Shown: piece by piece, positions 9,393-23,532 of the stretch
Position numbering within the stretch: position 1 is the stretch's first letter
How the letters are laid out: every line of letters starts with the position of its first letter
Source of the DNA: Climacteris rufus
Lineage: Eukaryota > Chordata > Aves > Passeriformes > Climacteridae
Assembly: GCA_013398175.1 (NCBI GenBank)
Contig: VZRZ01005957.1
Coordinates: 498-64,497, forward strand
DNA length: 64,000 nucleotides
Direction of reading: 5' to 3'
Notes under the pieces: model-generated
Told to the model about the DNA's origin: nothing
Databases searched by the model: none
Seen by the model: only the letters and a program-made list of their open reading frames with translations
Program-made: the position numbers and the translations under genes

Positions 9393-10163
9393 CCAGTAAG
9401 GACAGCTTCTCTTTACTGTTGTTTCCCTTCATCCTTCTATGGCTCTTGAAGACTTGAAGCCATGAAATACACTAAACTGGGGTGCAGTATTTGTGGAAGG
9501 AATACAGAACTCTCCACGAGTGCTGTAGTTGCCATTGGTAATTGCTGTACTACATCTTCTGACCATTTCTAGGAACACACTTTTTAATAATTCACTATAA
9601 ATTTGTCCTATAAGCATTTTAATCTAATGGCTTTTGCAGATCGTGGAATATGAATCAGGTGTATCCATGTATAAACTAAAAACTATTCAACTAAATGAAG
9701 CTGAAGTCTAGTGAGAGTTTGGATGATGTGTTTTTAAATAGAGCAACACATTTCAACCTCTTTCTTAAAAAAAAAAAAGATATTCTTTCATTTTTAATGC
9801 TTCATATTCATCTGGATTTATATTCTCAACACCTTTGGTCCTATGTATTTTTTTCCTCCATGATTACCTGCTCTCTTTATTCTCCTCAAGTAGTCTGAGC
9901 AATGAAATTTTAAAAAATGCTATTTTCTAGGCTTAGTCGGTACCTGTTATTTGGAAATTGTTTGCAGTAGAGCAGGAATGTGTCTGACTTGGAAACCTGA
10001 ATGCAGGTCCCAATATATGTACATATTCACAGTCAGGATACTGGCCTGTAGGACATCTCTATTTTAACAACTTCTCTTATCCATATTCAACTGAATTTCA
10101 ACAACAGACACAAAAGTTGCTAGGTAAGTATAACAGGTTAGCTTTCTACCCTTGCTAACAGAA

Positions 10164-10202
10164 TTTTTTTTTCTTTCTCTTCTTTTTTTTTTTTCTTTTT
10201 CT
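10164..10202. repeat. Polypyrimidine tract
   Basis: Thirty-nine bases of T with scattered C, uninterrupted by purines; low-complexity sequence. Confidence 0.85.
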
Positions 10203-13200
10203 GAGCATGTGTATTTTGTTGGAACGGAAATGAATTTGATAATCATTGAATCAACTCAATTGACAATAACAGGATGGAAGACTGATCCACTTGGTAAGGC
10301 ACCTCACCTCTATCCTTTGTGACTGATATAAATTCAACCTAGATGCATTTTCTTTCTTGCTTCCCTTTACGTAATTCCATCTGAAGTAGAACAAAGCAGG
10401 GTATTTCCTGTAAGGTGGCATTTTTCTGTGAATTATATTGGATGCAAATTAAGCTATAAAAGGTATTATTTATATCCATCACACAACTTCTGTCAATTTA
10501 TCTTCAGGGAAAGATAAAAAGAGCAGCATGGAAGATTCACAGGGTACGACAATGTACAAGTAAGATAAAGGCTTCTCTAAAGCAGCATGGTTAATGGTTC
10601 TGCAAGGATTATTTTTCCAAGAATTCATCCTTTTAGTATCTCTATCTCACAGTTCTTACTGAAAATTAAATTACCATTATTCATGAGAATTACCTCATTT
10701 ATTGACTTTTTTGCTTACTTTAGTACCTACAAGCACATGCACAACAATGAATAAATCTTCCACATTTAATTATTCTCTTAAAATGTCAAAAGAGGTTTCA
10801 GAGACAGCATTTGAATTCTAGCAAGAAGGAAAAAATCATGAAAGAGCTTTAGCCCAAATTTATTCTTTTTGAGTTCTTTACAACTGTTTATTCCCAGACT
10901 AAACCTAACTGTATTTTTCATCAATGTTAAACAATAAAGAAACACTTTTTTGACTATAATTTTGACTATTGATTTTTTTTACGGAGACTTAATTTATTCT
11001 TTTTCTGGAATTTGTTTTAACCAATTACAATTTTGTTAAATTTTACCTAGGAAACATACCTTTGCTTTGTCTCTTAATATGTGAAGAGCTCCAGTCTTCA
11101 GTAGAGACAGATGCTGAGCGGACTAGAAATAAATGAGTAATGGAAACTAGGTGGAAGCAGGATGTAACTAAAGGCCATGATTTTCTGTCAATGAATGCAA
11201 GGATGAAGGGATTTGGTGTTTCTAATCTGTAACATGAGTTTCCTGCTACTCCTATTTTAGGCCATTTATTTTTCTCAGGGATTTGGAGGAGTTACAGACT
11301 TTAGCTTCACAGTTCTGCATAACACAACTGCCCATAATCCAAATAGCTGGAATAGAGACCCTTGTACTCAGTACGAAAATAAAGAAGGTGAGAAAAAAGG
11401 ACTGAACAAGATACAGATCAACACAACTCAAGGTAGATGCTTGGACATTTCTTCTTTACTCACTTCTCTGTGCAAAAGACAGTTACTACCAAAAGGATAT
11501 AATTCTTCAGACATTGTACAAGAGCTGTAAGATCTTGAGAATACTAGACTTTTTTTTAATTCCAGTTTATTTAATGGACCGTTTTAAATTGCAAGGAAAA
11601 ACGTATCAGTACAGTTATAATTCCTTTTGATTGTTTAAATCAGATTTCAATTTGTCATGACAAGGAGGAGAAAGGACATTGCAATGGGAGCTGAAGCAGC
11701 TAAATTCTCAAAGTATAACGACTAGCAAGCAAAGGAGAAAGAGAAGGGACACCAGAGCATACTGCCTGCAGATATGTTCAGCAAGTAGAAGAAATGCCCT
11801 CTTGAGGGGCCAGAAACAAAGGCAGAAATGTAATATAGCTTGAAGTAAGCTTCCAGCATTTTGACAGGCGCTCAAAAAAATAAAGGTGGGTTCAAACAAA
11901 AAATCTGAAATAGAAGTTCACAGCGAAGTAAATATTGGTGCCCAGAATTTCACCTATGTTAAATAAAACATGTCAAATTTCATGAAACTTCAAACATAGC
12001 ACAACCTTTCATTAAGGTTGTTGAAATGAATGTTAACATTTGGAAGAAACATAAAACAATATGCTTGTTATTAATCAGCTGGGTGATTACCAGTAATAGA
12101 GTTTGTTTGTTTGGGAATATCAGCAACATTTTGTGATCTTTAACTACATAAACTATATAACTACTACACAATAATGTTCTTGATTTCATGGTTCAATAAT
12201 CAGTGACCACCTTTATCAACATCTCGTGGTGACTTAATAATTTTTTATCAGCCTGTCCTTTATGATGCAGAGGACATCTGACTTTTTGGATAAATTTTCA
12301 ACTTTTATAAAATTAAATATCTGATTTAGAATTTATTTGTACCGTGTCCCTCAATACTGGGACAGTCCAGGGACAAAGATGAACTACAAACTCTACTTTT
12401 GATAAATAATCAAAATCATATTTCACCTTCAGTGTACACAAAAAGCAACAAAATAAATTTTTAATGAGGAACATAGGTAGAATCTGATTTTTATTGTACT
12501 AACTGATCCCCTTCTCAAATTTATTCAGCTGGGACTGAAAAATTTTCCTTTTATGTGCAGCAGGTAATACCACTGTTTGAGGAGGTTGTGTGCTTGCTAA
12601 GCAGAGGAAACTGGACTAAAGATTGACCCGTTTATCTTCATTTCCATAACTCTGAGGTTATAGAAGATCTTTAAAATGTTACCTGTCGCCACATGGAGAC
12701 ACCATCACTAATATCATGTGGTAACCACAGAGTGAGAAGGAGCTCTGCAGAATGACAGAACAGCTTCTGGAAGGCTTTTCAGACAGGCAGAAGCCCCCTC
12801 ACAGTATTTCAGTGTCACAGCCCACTCCCCTCTTAGGGCATGAAGAAATACTTTACAAAGGAGGAAAAAGTGTGAAAAAACAGAGTTAATGTATTGTTAT
12901 GTTCCTGTCTCTGTGGAGGAGAAGATGCTTAACTTCTATTTTGCACCATTTCTATTTTTTTTCCAGACTGTGTCCGCTGTTCCCACTCAACAGCAGCTGT
13001 GCTTTGATTCTCTCTATAACAGATCAAGATTAAGAGATGGGTAGAGATGCCAGTTAATAAAAGAGACTTTAATTTGAATCCCATTAAATGTAACTTGATT
13101 CAATAACCAGAAAGGATTCTTTGGGAACTTATGATATTACAATATTTTAGGAACTTAGGAGAGCACATACTGCCAGCCACTAAATGTATCAGCTGGCTGA

Positions 13201-15120
13201 GAGAATTGTGTAATAAATTATTCCAAGATTTAAAATTGTTTATTTAAACTTATATAAAAATTCCTAAGAATTTTTCAGGAAGAAATTATTTCCCAAAACC
13301 TGAACCTTTAGTGGAAAATTAGGATTTTATTTTCTGTACACTGGATGGATCAGAAGAGAATATATGCTGAAAATCCAATTCTAAGTGATTCTAAAATCAA
13401 CATCACCTTGAAAATAGTCTCCACTCTTCACTTAAACCACTAGCTTTTGCAAATGTTTCTGCCAGTAAACTGACTCAGTAGCGTATTTATAGAAAGCAGA
13501 TATTACTGAATTGTTTTTTTTTTTATTTGGGATGAATATCCATAAACATTTTGAAATAGGCATCTAGTGCCAAATGCATTTCAACTTTCCTTACAGAAAA
13601 AAATAAAACAAGATAGTATGACCAGGTGTGAAAATTGTGTGATGACTTTCTCACGTTGCAGCAAATCAAGGAATTTGTAATGTGCTTGAGAGTTTTTTCT
13701 AATGAATTTACATTCTGTCAATTAATTTGAAATAATTTGAAATGACTGACCCACCTACTATGCAGGAACATGCTCTGCCATTGCTTGATATGGTACTTGG
13801 CACAGTTTGAGCACATACTGCGGCACATATTTTTATTACTTAAGAATTTGAAAAGGGACTAAAAATAATGAAGAAGCAATATATTTATTCCTATGTTTGC
13901 AAGTGTTTGACAGCTTTCCAAAGCCTTATGTTTAGAAAGCAATCTACAATGCCTTATTTGTATATCTTATTAACACTCTGTTTAGAGATTCCTTTAAAAT
14001 ATAGCTCGGATTTTATAGCTGGGAGACACCATTGTATAGTCTGATTTCCTACCCAGGATTTTTTTGAGGAAATTATTGCTCCTTTATCACAAAGCAAGTT
14101 TTAAAAAAATCTTCTGCAACAAGTGACAAAAGCATGTGAGCAGATTAATTGCTGATGCTTTCTGAAGCTGCTTTCCTGTACCATTTAACAGGTCATTCAA
14201 GCCCAACAAGACTGAGGTAGAGGAGGAAGAGAAACTGCAAAGAAATAAATTTGGTTTGTTATTAGTCTAATCTCAATGTTTAATATTTTTAAGTAAAAAT
14301 TGAGATAGGCAGTAGAAATTAAACTAGTTCCTCTTCATTTCCACTTTCCTCCAGAATTTTTAGTCAAATTTAGGGTATGTAACAAACCCCCTGATTCTGC
14401 TCTCAGAGCATACACTTTTCTACAGTCATGTTAAGCTTTTATTATGACTCTAGTAGTTAGAGAAAACAGCACATTCAAAATCTTATATGCAGAGTTTTCA
14501 AGTAAAACGAATACTTTTTCCCCTTTTGAAGCAGGACAGTCCTTAAAGCTCATGATGCAGAACAAAGAGTGTTAAGCACATAAGCCCTTTTCATAGCTTT
14601 TAAAATCTGAAGATAGATTCCCTTTCCTGAAGCATCCAGAAAGTTGTTTTCAGAAGTCATTCCATCAAAAACTTGTAAATAAATGTGTGTAAGCAAAAAG
14701 AAGTTTGGCTTGAATGAAATAGCACATTTCAACAGAAATATTTGGCTGAAAATGTTCTGAGTAGCTCTCCATGTTATGTCTATGCGTACAAAAATAGTGT
14801 ACCACTACTAGAAATCTATTTAATTACATTAATGAAGATAGTATGTGAAACCTGTAAATGAAGTCAAATGTAACACTGTTAGGATATATTTTTTGAGCCA
14901 TTGGATAAGGGAGAAGTCCTCTTCTGACTGTTTTGGGGACCATTTATATTACTGTTAATGATATTGGACAGGCTTACTTAGATCTTTAGGCAATGTGATC
15001 CATGACGTGTCTGCTGGTTCCTTGCTTGTTCTTTAAGAGTTACAGCTTGCAGTGCAGGCAGCAATGTGTATTTTGAGAGCTGATCTCCCCTAAGTGCTAA
15101 AACCTAGAGTCTATGTTACT

Positions 15121-15136
15121 AAAAAAAAAAAAAAAA
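15121..15136. repeat. Poly(A) run of 16
   Basis: A homopolymer after GTTACT. No recognisable retroposed sequence precedes it, so it may be a simple A tract and not a retrotransposon tail. Confidence 0.85.
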
Positions 15137-17949
15137 TGAAAGCTACAAATTTTTCACCAAAAAGAAAATTTGATGCTCTGCAAATCATAAAGAGAAGCAC
15201 AAAACTGAAATGCACCAAAAGTATTCTAAGGGCAGTCACCTTGCCCCAACTCCTCCAGTTGTCAAAGTATCCATTTCTGAGGAGCCTTAGCATACTATCA
15301 GAAGTCTGTGTTGAAGAGGCCCTCCAAAAAGCTTCTGAACAAATGCTCTTTTACAGAGCTATTGCAGGATTTGTATATCCTTTTGTAATGATACTGTGGG
15401 AAAGGAGATTTAATCCTGGCCCAGCTGCCAGGTGGTATAGTTCAGGGGGCAGAACTTATACTTTGAAATGTAGTAAATTGCAGAAGTCACCCATGAGGTA
15501 GTCATGGGCTACATGGTCAGGTTCTTTTAATGCTGGTTTTATTCAGCACAAATCAGCTTTCATTCTGCAACCATTTCCTTAATAGGAAGGTGTGCACTTC
15601 AGCTAGCCCTGCCAAGACATCATGGAATACATTCTTCTTTTTCCTTTGTGGAAAAAACCCCAGAAAACAAAAACAAAAGCCCAAACCATCTGAAAAACAA
15701 AACAAAACTTTAATTCCTAGTTAATTAAATTGTAATTAGCAATATATTTTGAGCATTTGATGATGTTCAGATTACTCTGTATCCTGAGATATTCAGAATC
15801 TTGCAGAACTCCTTAGTTTAAGGAGAAAAAACGATCTTGGTATTTGACAAAAAAAGAAACAAGACATGAAATGCCACACTGCCTAAAATAATTCAGAAAT
15901 CTCATAAAAAGGGCAAACTTAATAAAGACAGAGAAATTAACATACTTTTTATCCTAAATGAAAAAAAAACCTCTGTATTCGAAATCTTACTCAGAAATTC
16001 AGCAATACTACTTTATTCAAAAGTTGCAGAAGAGATCTGCAGGATACAGAGGGATCATATACGGCAAATTAGAAAAACTGAGGCTGAGGGGTTTCAGTAT
16101 TCTTTTAAAATAACATTTGACTCTGGATCACAGCTAACAGTTGCATCTAGCAGCTTGTGTTGTTTGCTAAAGAAACCAAAGTTGTGGAGTTCTGCATGAG
16201 CTATCAGCACAGCAAAAAAGGCAGACAAAACATAACTATGAAGTTATAAATACTATACCGGGCAGAGACACCAGCACTAGAGAAGGAAATAAAAAATTAC
16301 AGAGTGAAGAAACTATGGCTTAAGCCAGACACAAATCAAATGAAGGCTATGTTGTTGCTGTCTGAGTTGTAAACCTGATTATTCAATTCATGGTAGGATT
16401 TGAGCTGTCTTAATCCATACTTACTAAAAGAACTAGTAAGACTGCACTTATAGGTGGAAAATAGAGCATTTTCAGAAAATAAAATTTCTGCTTTGGCAAT
16501 GGCAAAGCCTAAGTAAAAAAACCCAAATAAGTTGAGAAGAACAAATATAGAAGCTAGGAGGCAAATAGCTGCTGCCTTTTTACATCTGAACTTTGGTACC
16601 ATTTGCCTGTTTCCTTCATGTCTTGGAAGGTAAACACAGATTCCATTTCTAGGAAACCAGTTTAAAAGACTTGTTTTGCTGAAAACTTCCCATTAAAAGA
16701 AAATATAATCGTTGCTCTAAACATAAAACAACCAGCAAAAATCATTACCCTAATATTTACATTACCATGGCTATGGCTCCCCAAAACTTTCAATGCAGAA
16801 ATGGAACCTCTGATTCTTGGACTGATAGGCCCCTGTGAGCTCAACAGACAGCAAGGCCCACAACAGTAACAGAAAAGGGCAGTCCAATAGTCTTATTCTC
16901 CATATCCTTTGGCAAATCAGTCTTCAGTAGGGTTCAGATTGTAGGAATCCTTAGAATGAGAAGAAGAAAAAAAGAAATTGAGCAGAGAGAAGACCTTCAA
17001 AACACAGAGAAATTGAAAAAAGAGATCTTTAAGATAGAGGAAAGCCATAATGAATTTTTAGAAAAAGCAGTCAGTCACTGAGAAAGATTGGTTAGAAGAT
17101 GAAATCAGGAAGAAATACAATTTTGTTTCATGTGTTTCCTTAGCTTGCTGCTGAAATGGCAGGAGGAAAATTAACCAGTGATTTAGTTTAAAATTAAACA
17201 CAGGAAAGTGTGGAAGTTGATAGGCTCAGTCAGAAATCTATGGGAATAAAAAAGGTGAAAAAGTGAAAAAAAGATGGCAACATGCAAAAAAGATTACTTC
17301 TCTAGTGGCAAAATAGTTTGCCTGCATGCCCAATTGTTTGCTGACATTCCAGGAGTGTTGGAGCCAAAAGAAACCTTCTCGGTGTACCAAACATATTTTG
17401 CATTAATAGACTAACTATTCTGTGTATTGAACAGAAAGCTCTTGAAAGAAAAACATGTGAGAAAAAAGAATTAGACTGAAATGAATAAAAAGGGAACATT
17501 GAAAATTCAGTTATTTGCAGGACCATACTGCATATACAGATATAAATAGATGCAACACTTAGAGTGATATGGTTTACCTTCCCAAAATGACCTGTGAAGA
17601 GCTGAGTATACAGAGCCCAATTAAAAATAAAAATCATTGACAAATAGACTGAATGAACACAATTATAACATTTTAGTGGAACAAACCAAACACAGCAGTA
17701 GCAAATATTAGCATTACCATAATACATAGCCTATCCTGCATGGTAAACTAAAGGTATTACTGTTTATTCTAAACAGCTAAGCACTGTTCTTCATGTCAAT
17801 ATGTAGTATAAAAATTATCCCAAACGAAATAATATTTTTTAAGTGAAAACTTTACTCACAAACCTAGGAGAGTGAACATAAACAAAAAAAGGGACATCAG
17901 AAATCTTGCATTACTTTCACATTGTTCAATCTGTTTTAGCATCTTTATC

Positions 17950-18260
17950 TCACAATCTGAGAATCACAGACTGGCAGAGGCTGGAAAGGACCTTTGGAGG
18001 CCACCTTGTACAGCTTGAGCAAGGCCACCTAGAGCAGGTTGTCCAGGACCTTGTCCAGAGGTCTTTTGGAGATCTCCAGTGAGGGAGACTCCACAACCTC
18101 CCTGGATAACCTGTGCCATGCTTGGCCACCTTCAAAGTAAGAAAGCGTTTCCAGATGTTCAGAGGAAATGTCCTGTTTCAGTTCATGCCCATTGCCTCCG
18201 GTCCCATCATGGGAGATCACTGGAAATAGCTGACTCTGTCCTCTCTACGCCAGTCCCATC
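17950..18260 (-). mobile_element. CR1 LINE 3' end
   Basis: The left end has the antisense form of the CR1 terminus (GAATCACAGA followed by a GGCTGGAAAGGACCT motif). On the minus strand the C-terminal end of CR1 ORF2 is readable at about 18220-18035, with landmarks GNGHELKQ, ETLSYF and LSREVVESPSLEI. A short 3' untranslated region and terminal repeat follow. The copy is strongly 5'-truncated, as is usual for CR1, which reverse transcribes from its 3' end. The right boundary near 18260 is approximate. Confidence 0.9.
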
Positions 18261-19345
18261 CTTGTTTTGGACTTTGTTCCCAGATTTGAATAATAGATTT
18301 TAAAAATGTAAATATGTTGTTCTGTCTGACTTTGTATCTCATTCACTTTCATTTTCCAGCTTGTTTGCTCTGAAATTAGTTTTTGTAGAGTCAGTTTTTG
18401 TTATGTGTTTCTTGCATCATACTATACTATGCATGGCTGTGGTACTCCTAGGTGAATATTCTCAAGAGTTTTTAAAAAGGACTTCATTGGGATTGTATGA
18501 TCTTGTAAATGTTCTGAGAAGGAATTTAGCTGTTGCTTAATTGTGACCACCTAGCAGTGACAGATCGTGAACCCGCTGTATTTTAATAAAACAGAGGCAT
18601 GTCAAGCAAACAAAAATTCTCTTCAAGGAAAGTCTGAAGTTGTTTTTCTGTTGCATGATGATCAGAAGTGAATCACTGTCAATGGGGGTGAGGAAGGGGA
18701 GGAGAAAGTAGGGAAGCTGGAAGAAAATAGACTAATTCTGATTAGACTCACAGTTGAAATAAAACAAAATTATCATGCCAACATTTTGGTTGTTTTTAGA
18801 AATAAACATTGCAGCACTGGAGTCTGTCATTAACATTACTGTGGATTGTTTCAATGCAGTGTATTTAACTGTGGTCTTAAATGGGAAAATGACCAAAATA
18901 TGGAGCAACAGAATCTAACAGATGTGCTATTCCACATGTTAGGATTTGGTATAGGCACTGTTTCTCTGATCTTCAGCATGATCCTTCCAAAACAATTCAA
19001 GATACTGATCTCAGCTTATTAAAACCAGGAAATTAATATGGTAACTAAGAGGCCCTTTCATTTTTATTTAAAACTATACCTATTGCAATAGCTTCCTGCT
19101 CAGAGATTTTTCTCCCAGTAGAAAAACAGCTCATCCTCTTCTCCATAAACTGTAATTTAGTACTTCAGTCTTTCCTAATAAATCATTCCTTCTAGACATT
19201 TTTCTATCAAATTCTTTCTGTGTCTGTCAAATAATCATGTATCTGGACTTCTCAACAGAAGATGTTTATTTTAAGAATTACATGTCAACATTTCTAAATC
19301 CAGAGTGTGGGCACCGAGAGCAGAAATCGTATACCTTCAAAAACT
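18261..19345. other. AT-rich unique sequence, no recognised gene
   Basis: About 1.1 kb between a CR1 copy and an LTR fragment. I see no exon or known repeat; a purine-rich stretch lies near 18685-18730. Confidence 0.6.
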
Positions 19346-19640
19346 TGTATTGGGTCTGGATGAGGTGGAGTTAATTTCTCTCACAGCAGCTTCACACAGT
19401 GCTGTACTTTGTACTGGTGGCCAGAAAGGGTGTTGGTAAAAGTTTTGATAGGTGCCAAGCAGCACTGGCACAATATCAGTACTGTCTCTTCAACATTCCC
19501 TCCTCACCTGTAGGTGGGAGGTGGGCAAGATCTTGGGAGGGGACACAGCTGGGATAGCTGATCTGAACTAACAAAAGGAATACTATTTCCATTCAGAAAT
19601 AAAAGCTAAAAGGAAGGAGGAGGGGAGACAGAATTTCAAG
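19346..19640 (+). mobile_element. Avian ERV LTR, U3 part only
   Basis: Begins TGTATTGGGTCTGG, the LTR start of a family I recognise from songbird genomes. It follows that family in order: a GTTAATTT segment, the AGTGCTGTACTTTGTA segment, the CAACATTCCCTCC segment, and GGGAGGGGACACAGCTGGGA. It ends shortly after a TATA-like AATAAAAG (19598-19605). R and U5 are absent, so the LTR is 3'-truncated. The right boundary is approximate. Family assignment (probably ERVL/ERVK class in bird libraries) is from memory. Confidence 0.7.
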
Positions 19641-22216
19641 CAGGGTCAACTTACTACAGCAGTGTCCTTCCTATTTTACAGAAGTAGGTAGTAGGTAACT
19701 GCTTAGATCAAAGGCAATTGAATAAGATACTGTCAAACTTCCACACCTCTGAAATAACTCTGAAATATGAGTCCCTTTAAAAGCCCATGAGTGACAGTAC
19801 AAGTATTGCCAAAATTGTATTATCTAGAGACTGAAAACGGAGAAACACATCATTTGAATTTTGAATTATCCAAAGGAAACGAGACTAGAGACCCTAATGT
19901 GAGGATAATAACTATTGATCAATTCACATGTAATTGATGATGAAGACACGAAGCACTTCTTGTCCCTTCTTCAACTAAATTCTGTGTCAAGCAATAACAT
20001 TAGAAAAGGCATCCACTGCCAATTTCAAGAATGGTGGATTGATAGGTGTAATTTTATTTATCAATTACACCCACTCTTAAAAATAGGCATTAAACGTTAA
20101 TGTGTCTACCACCACTAGATGCCAATAAGTGTTTTCCTTTTAAAGAGTTGCTTCTCCTGATGGTAAATACTTACAGATTTTGAAGAGTTCACCTCAACAT
20201 GTTCTTCTGTTTGCTTTAGAAAAGATTTATTTAATCTTTTCCTTGAATGCATATCTCAGCACTTGTTTGTAGCTCTTTTTTTATTCAATGAGTAAAGGAG
20301 AGAAACATACATGTTTTTGAAGGACTGAAAAGTCTTGATAAAGAGGTGAAAAAAACTGAAAAGGAAGTGGTTCAGAAGGAAGAATTCATAGCTGGAAGTT
20401 AAAAATAATAATTAAAGAGATAAATCCAACCTTGCGTAAGCAAAAGCAGTGTATTGTAGCAGTTGCCAGATCTTTTCACCTCCATGTGAGATGTATGCTA
20501 GAAAGAAAAAGCCCAGGCACAGCAGTTTGGATAAACACCGGCCAAGAAAGAAGATTCTATTTACAAGAATATGGGTAAGAAAAGAGGTCATCAACCAGTC
20601 TGAAGGTAAAATCTGATACATGCTTTTGTTGTAGACATTAGAAAAACTCCAGATGGGTGACATTTGCACCAGTCCTCAGACCAGAAATGCAGAAAGAATT
20701 AAACACTCAGCTCTGTGAAAAGTGAGGTCCTTATTATCCACGATCTTACAGTGCCTGGAAGCAACAGTTTAATGAGGCCTAACCAGGCATTTCCTTCTCT
20801 CTAATGTTTTTAGTCAGGGAGCAAAAGTTCAGGAGTTGATTAGCTACATAAAGGATTAATGTTGCTCAGTATAACCTACTGTCCATCTGGTCTTGATCCC
20901 AAGGCAGAAAATGGGTGGCAGTTGTGACACATTTTAGCACAGTTGCAAAAATTTTGTGCAAAACACCCACTGCACAGAGATTTTCGTTGTCTTTACACCC
21001 ACCTTGAGCCACAACTCCACATGGAAAACTGCACAGGTTGTTGCTGTCAGCTGCAGTGAAGAACTGGGAAGGCTGTAAAGAGTATTTTCCTAGCTTATTT
21101 TTTTCAGATGGGTAAAAATATCACCAGTGCTAGTGATGGTCCAAAACAAGACAGTCACGGTCCAAATTTGTTGCTTATCAAAACAACCAGTTTTGAGCTC
21201 ATGCCATTTACTGGTGCTGAATTATTAGTTGCCTATAAGTTCCCTGCATGCATTAGTAGAGTTAAAATTTACACTGCCAAAATGTGTCTGTATTGCTGCC
21301 AAGGGGAAATAAACCAGAGACTGAACCTCAAATTCGGACATGGGATGTGAGGTAGTTTTACCCCTGTATTTGTCATTGATTTCCTTTGTGATGCCTAGAA
21401 TTTTTTCCTTGAACTTTTCAGAAAACTTTACTGAACACATAAAATTATTCAACTCACAGGGAGATTTCCATGACTATGAAAAATATTTGTCCACAGGCCT
21501 GTGTTCTCCATGTGGAATGGGAGACATGCTCTTCCTGTGACTCTGAATGCTGTAACCGTGATGTAGCCTTCTGCTTTACAGCTAAGCAGGTAAACAGGCA
21601 CAGAAAAAAAACAGATACTGGGAAAAAAAAAAAAAAGTCATATCCAGGTTGTTAATGTTACGGGTTTTTTCCCAAGAGAAGCACTCTTTTTACTGATCAG
21701 AAAACGGAAGGAAACTCCTTCCACAAATAATCAGTAGCCCACAGATCATTGCATCCATGTGACTGCAAACATTATTTGGCTAAAAGAAGATAGCTTTGGG
21801 TTTGTCAGGTGGAGGTTGAAGATCCTGCTGTGATGGATGTTTGTGTGCAATGGTTTGTGTGCAAGGACAGTCTGAGAGTCTGGCTCAGTGCTGAATAGCC
21901 AATAAATGAACAGACATATGCAGGGTTGTGTACCTGAGTCTTTCACTCCTAAACAAGTTTACTGCCCTGCAAACTGCTTGGAATGGAACATCTTTATATG
22001 CCTAAGAATTTAATCTGGTGGGATGTTAGACAACAGCCTACAGAGACTGACACTTGAGTTATCACAACAGACTAGTGATAGTAGTGTGTTAGTACCTGTC
22101 TGACTCCTAGACATCAATCAAAGCCCATGAACAAGCAAGTAAATATTTATTGTGCATGAAATATCCAATTACTTTGCCAGTGAAAGAAGCATTGTTTGCC
22201 AGGATGCGCTGAGGAT
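19641..22216. other. AT-rich unique sequence, no recognised gene
   Basis: About 2.6 kb without a recognised exon. It contains one small inverted repeat (20045-20071). Open frames are under 90 codons and unremarkable. Confidence 0.6.
20045..20071. repeat. Small hairpin: 9-bp perfect arms, 9-base loop
   Basis: GGTGTAATT at 20045-20053 is the exact reverse complement of AATTACACC at 20063-20071. Chance hairpins of this size are common in tens of kilobases. Confidence 0.8.
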
Positions 22217-22456
22217 TAGAATCATAGAATCCTAGAATATGTTGAGTTGGAAGAGCCCCATAAGGATCACAGAGTCCAACTGCTGGCCTTGTGCAAAACA
22301 CCCCAGGAATCACACCATATACCTGAGTGTGTTGTCCAAACACAGTACCAACTGTGTCAGGCCTGGTAACATGGCCACTTACCTGAGGCATCTCTTCCTG
22401 TGCTCAACTACCCTCCGGGTGAAAAACCTTTGCCTGATATTTAACATAAACCTCCA
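22217..22456 (-). mobile_element. CR1 LINE 3' end
   Basis: The left end carries the antisense CR1 terminus with tandem AGAATCATAGAATCCTAGAA-type octamers and GTTGGAAGAGCCCCA. It continues through a CR1-like 3' region to ACCTTTGCCTGATATTTAAC near the right end. The coding frame is broken by indels. It is 5'-truncated and a plain C homopolymer (22489-22498) follows shortly after. Confidence 0.88.
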
Positions 22457-23532
22457 GTTGTATGTGTTCAGCAGAGAATGGATAACCACCCCCCCCCCAA
22501 CCCTTTATTGTTCTCAATTCTTTTCTTATCCTTGCATAACCAAAGACACCCACATTGTGTGGATTTTTACAGAAAAGAAGACAGTAGGAAGATGAGTTGA
22601 CATGACCGAAATATATGTAATAACAGTCCTGGAACTGAATGAAAATTCTATATAAGCTGAAATTCATCCAGCAATTTGCTCAAAATAAAAATCAGGCTTG
22701 GAATTGGCAGAAAGATTCAGACTGAATTTCTTCCAGAACTGGATGTTGTCAACAATGCATAAAATCAGACTTCACCTCTGGAACAGTATAAGCAAAAAGA
22801 GGGATTTTGAAATATAGAAAAAAGGAAACATATGGAAGTTAAATTTAGGGTACAGGAAGCATCCCCTCATGTCTCTTTCCATTGTTGCCGTAACAAGCTG
22901 GAATATGAGGAAATGCAAGTACTAAGTAACAATCACAACAGTCTTTAATTTGTAGCAGTTCAACATCAACCTGCTCAAACTTTTCAGAGGAGAATAAAAT
23001 AATTAGATGTTTGCCACCTGATTATTACATCTTATTAGTATTTACCTCTACCCAGCCTGAAGGACATCTTCCCAGAGTGCATACCAAAATGGGGACCAGA
23101 GCACTGAAACGGTATCTCATATACCTCAATTTCAGTTCCTCCACATCCCTGAAGAGCTCTAACTTAGCATGTAGAAGTCTACAAAGAAAGTCAAAGCACT
23201 CTTTCTGTATGAACAATACAGTGATGAAAGCTGCTACAGAACTTACATAGAATATATACTTGCATCTTCCTGAAAGCTGGGACTGAACAGTGTGGGGTTT
23301 CTAGATCCAGCTTGTGGATTCCTCAGGTTTTAAGATAGTAATTTTCCAGGATTTTGTGCAGTCATATGTAGTTAAAAATGCTGAATAGCTTGCCTTTTTT
23401 AATCCCTGGGACTGAAAAGTAAAGATAAATTGGGTGAAAGGTGTAGTTGCATTAGAATGGAAATGTTAGGTTTTTTATTTACATTCACTGTTAAATCCTA
23501 GTCTAAGGAGCTCCATTCAGTAAGAGGCAGAA
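22457..23532. other. Unique sequence, no recognised gene
   Basis: About 1.1 kb between two minus-strand CR1 copies. It includes a run of 10 C (22489-22498). No exon is recognisable. Confidence 0.6.

Larger units (their letters stand above)
9393..17949. other. AT-rich unique sequence, no recognised gene
   Basis: About 8.5 kb with no recognised repeat family or exon. Longest frames are about 135 codons (plus, 15094-15501) and 141 codons (minus, 17302-17727); neither resembles a known protein, and the former starts next to a poly(A) tract. Noted inside: a pyrimidine tract (10164-10202), a run of 16 A (15121-15136) and an AT-rich stretch with several TAATTT/AATTA motifs (about 13700-13745). Confidence 0.6.

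Noticed and set aside
15094..15501. A 135-codon plus-strand frame beginning near a poly(A) tract.
   Set aside because: No recognisable domain, a lysine run encoded by the A homopolymer, and no supporting splice sites or conservation evidence.
16336..16602. An 88-codon minus-strand frame with a hydrophobic segment near its N-terminus, resembling a type II membrane anchor.
   Set aside because: AT-rich DNA often yields hydrophobic stretches; the start context is poor, there is no family match I can name, and nothing nearby looks like further exons.
17302..17727. A 141-codon minus-strand frame rich in Cys, Phe and Tyr.
   Set aside because: The composition fits a chance translation of AT-rich sequence; no motif or neighbouring exon supports it.
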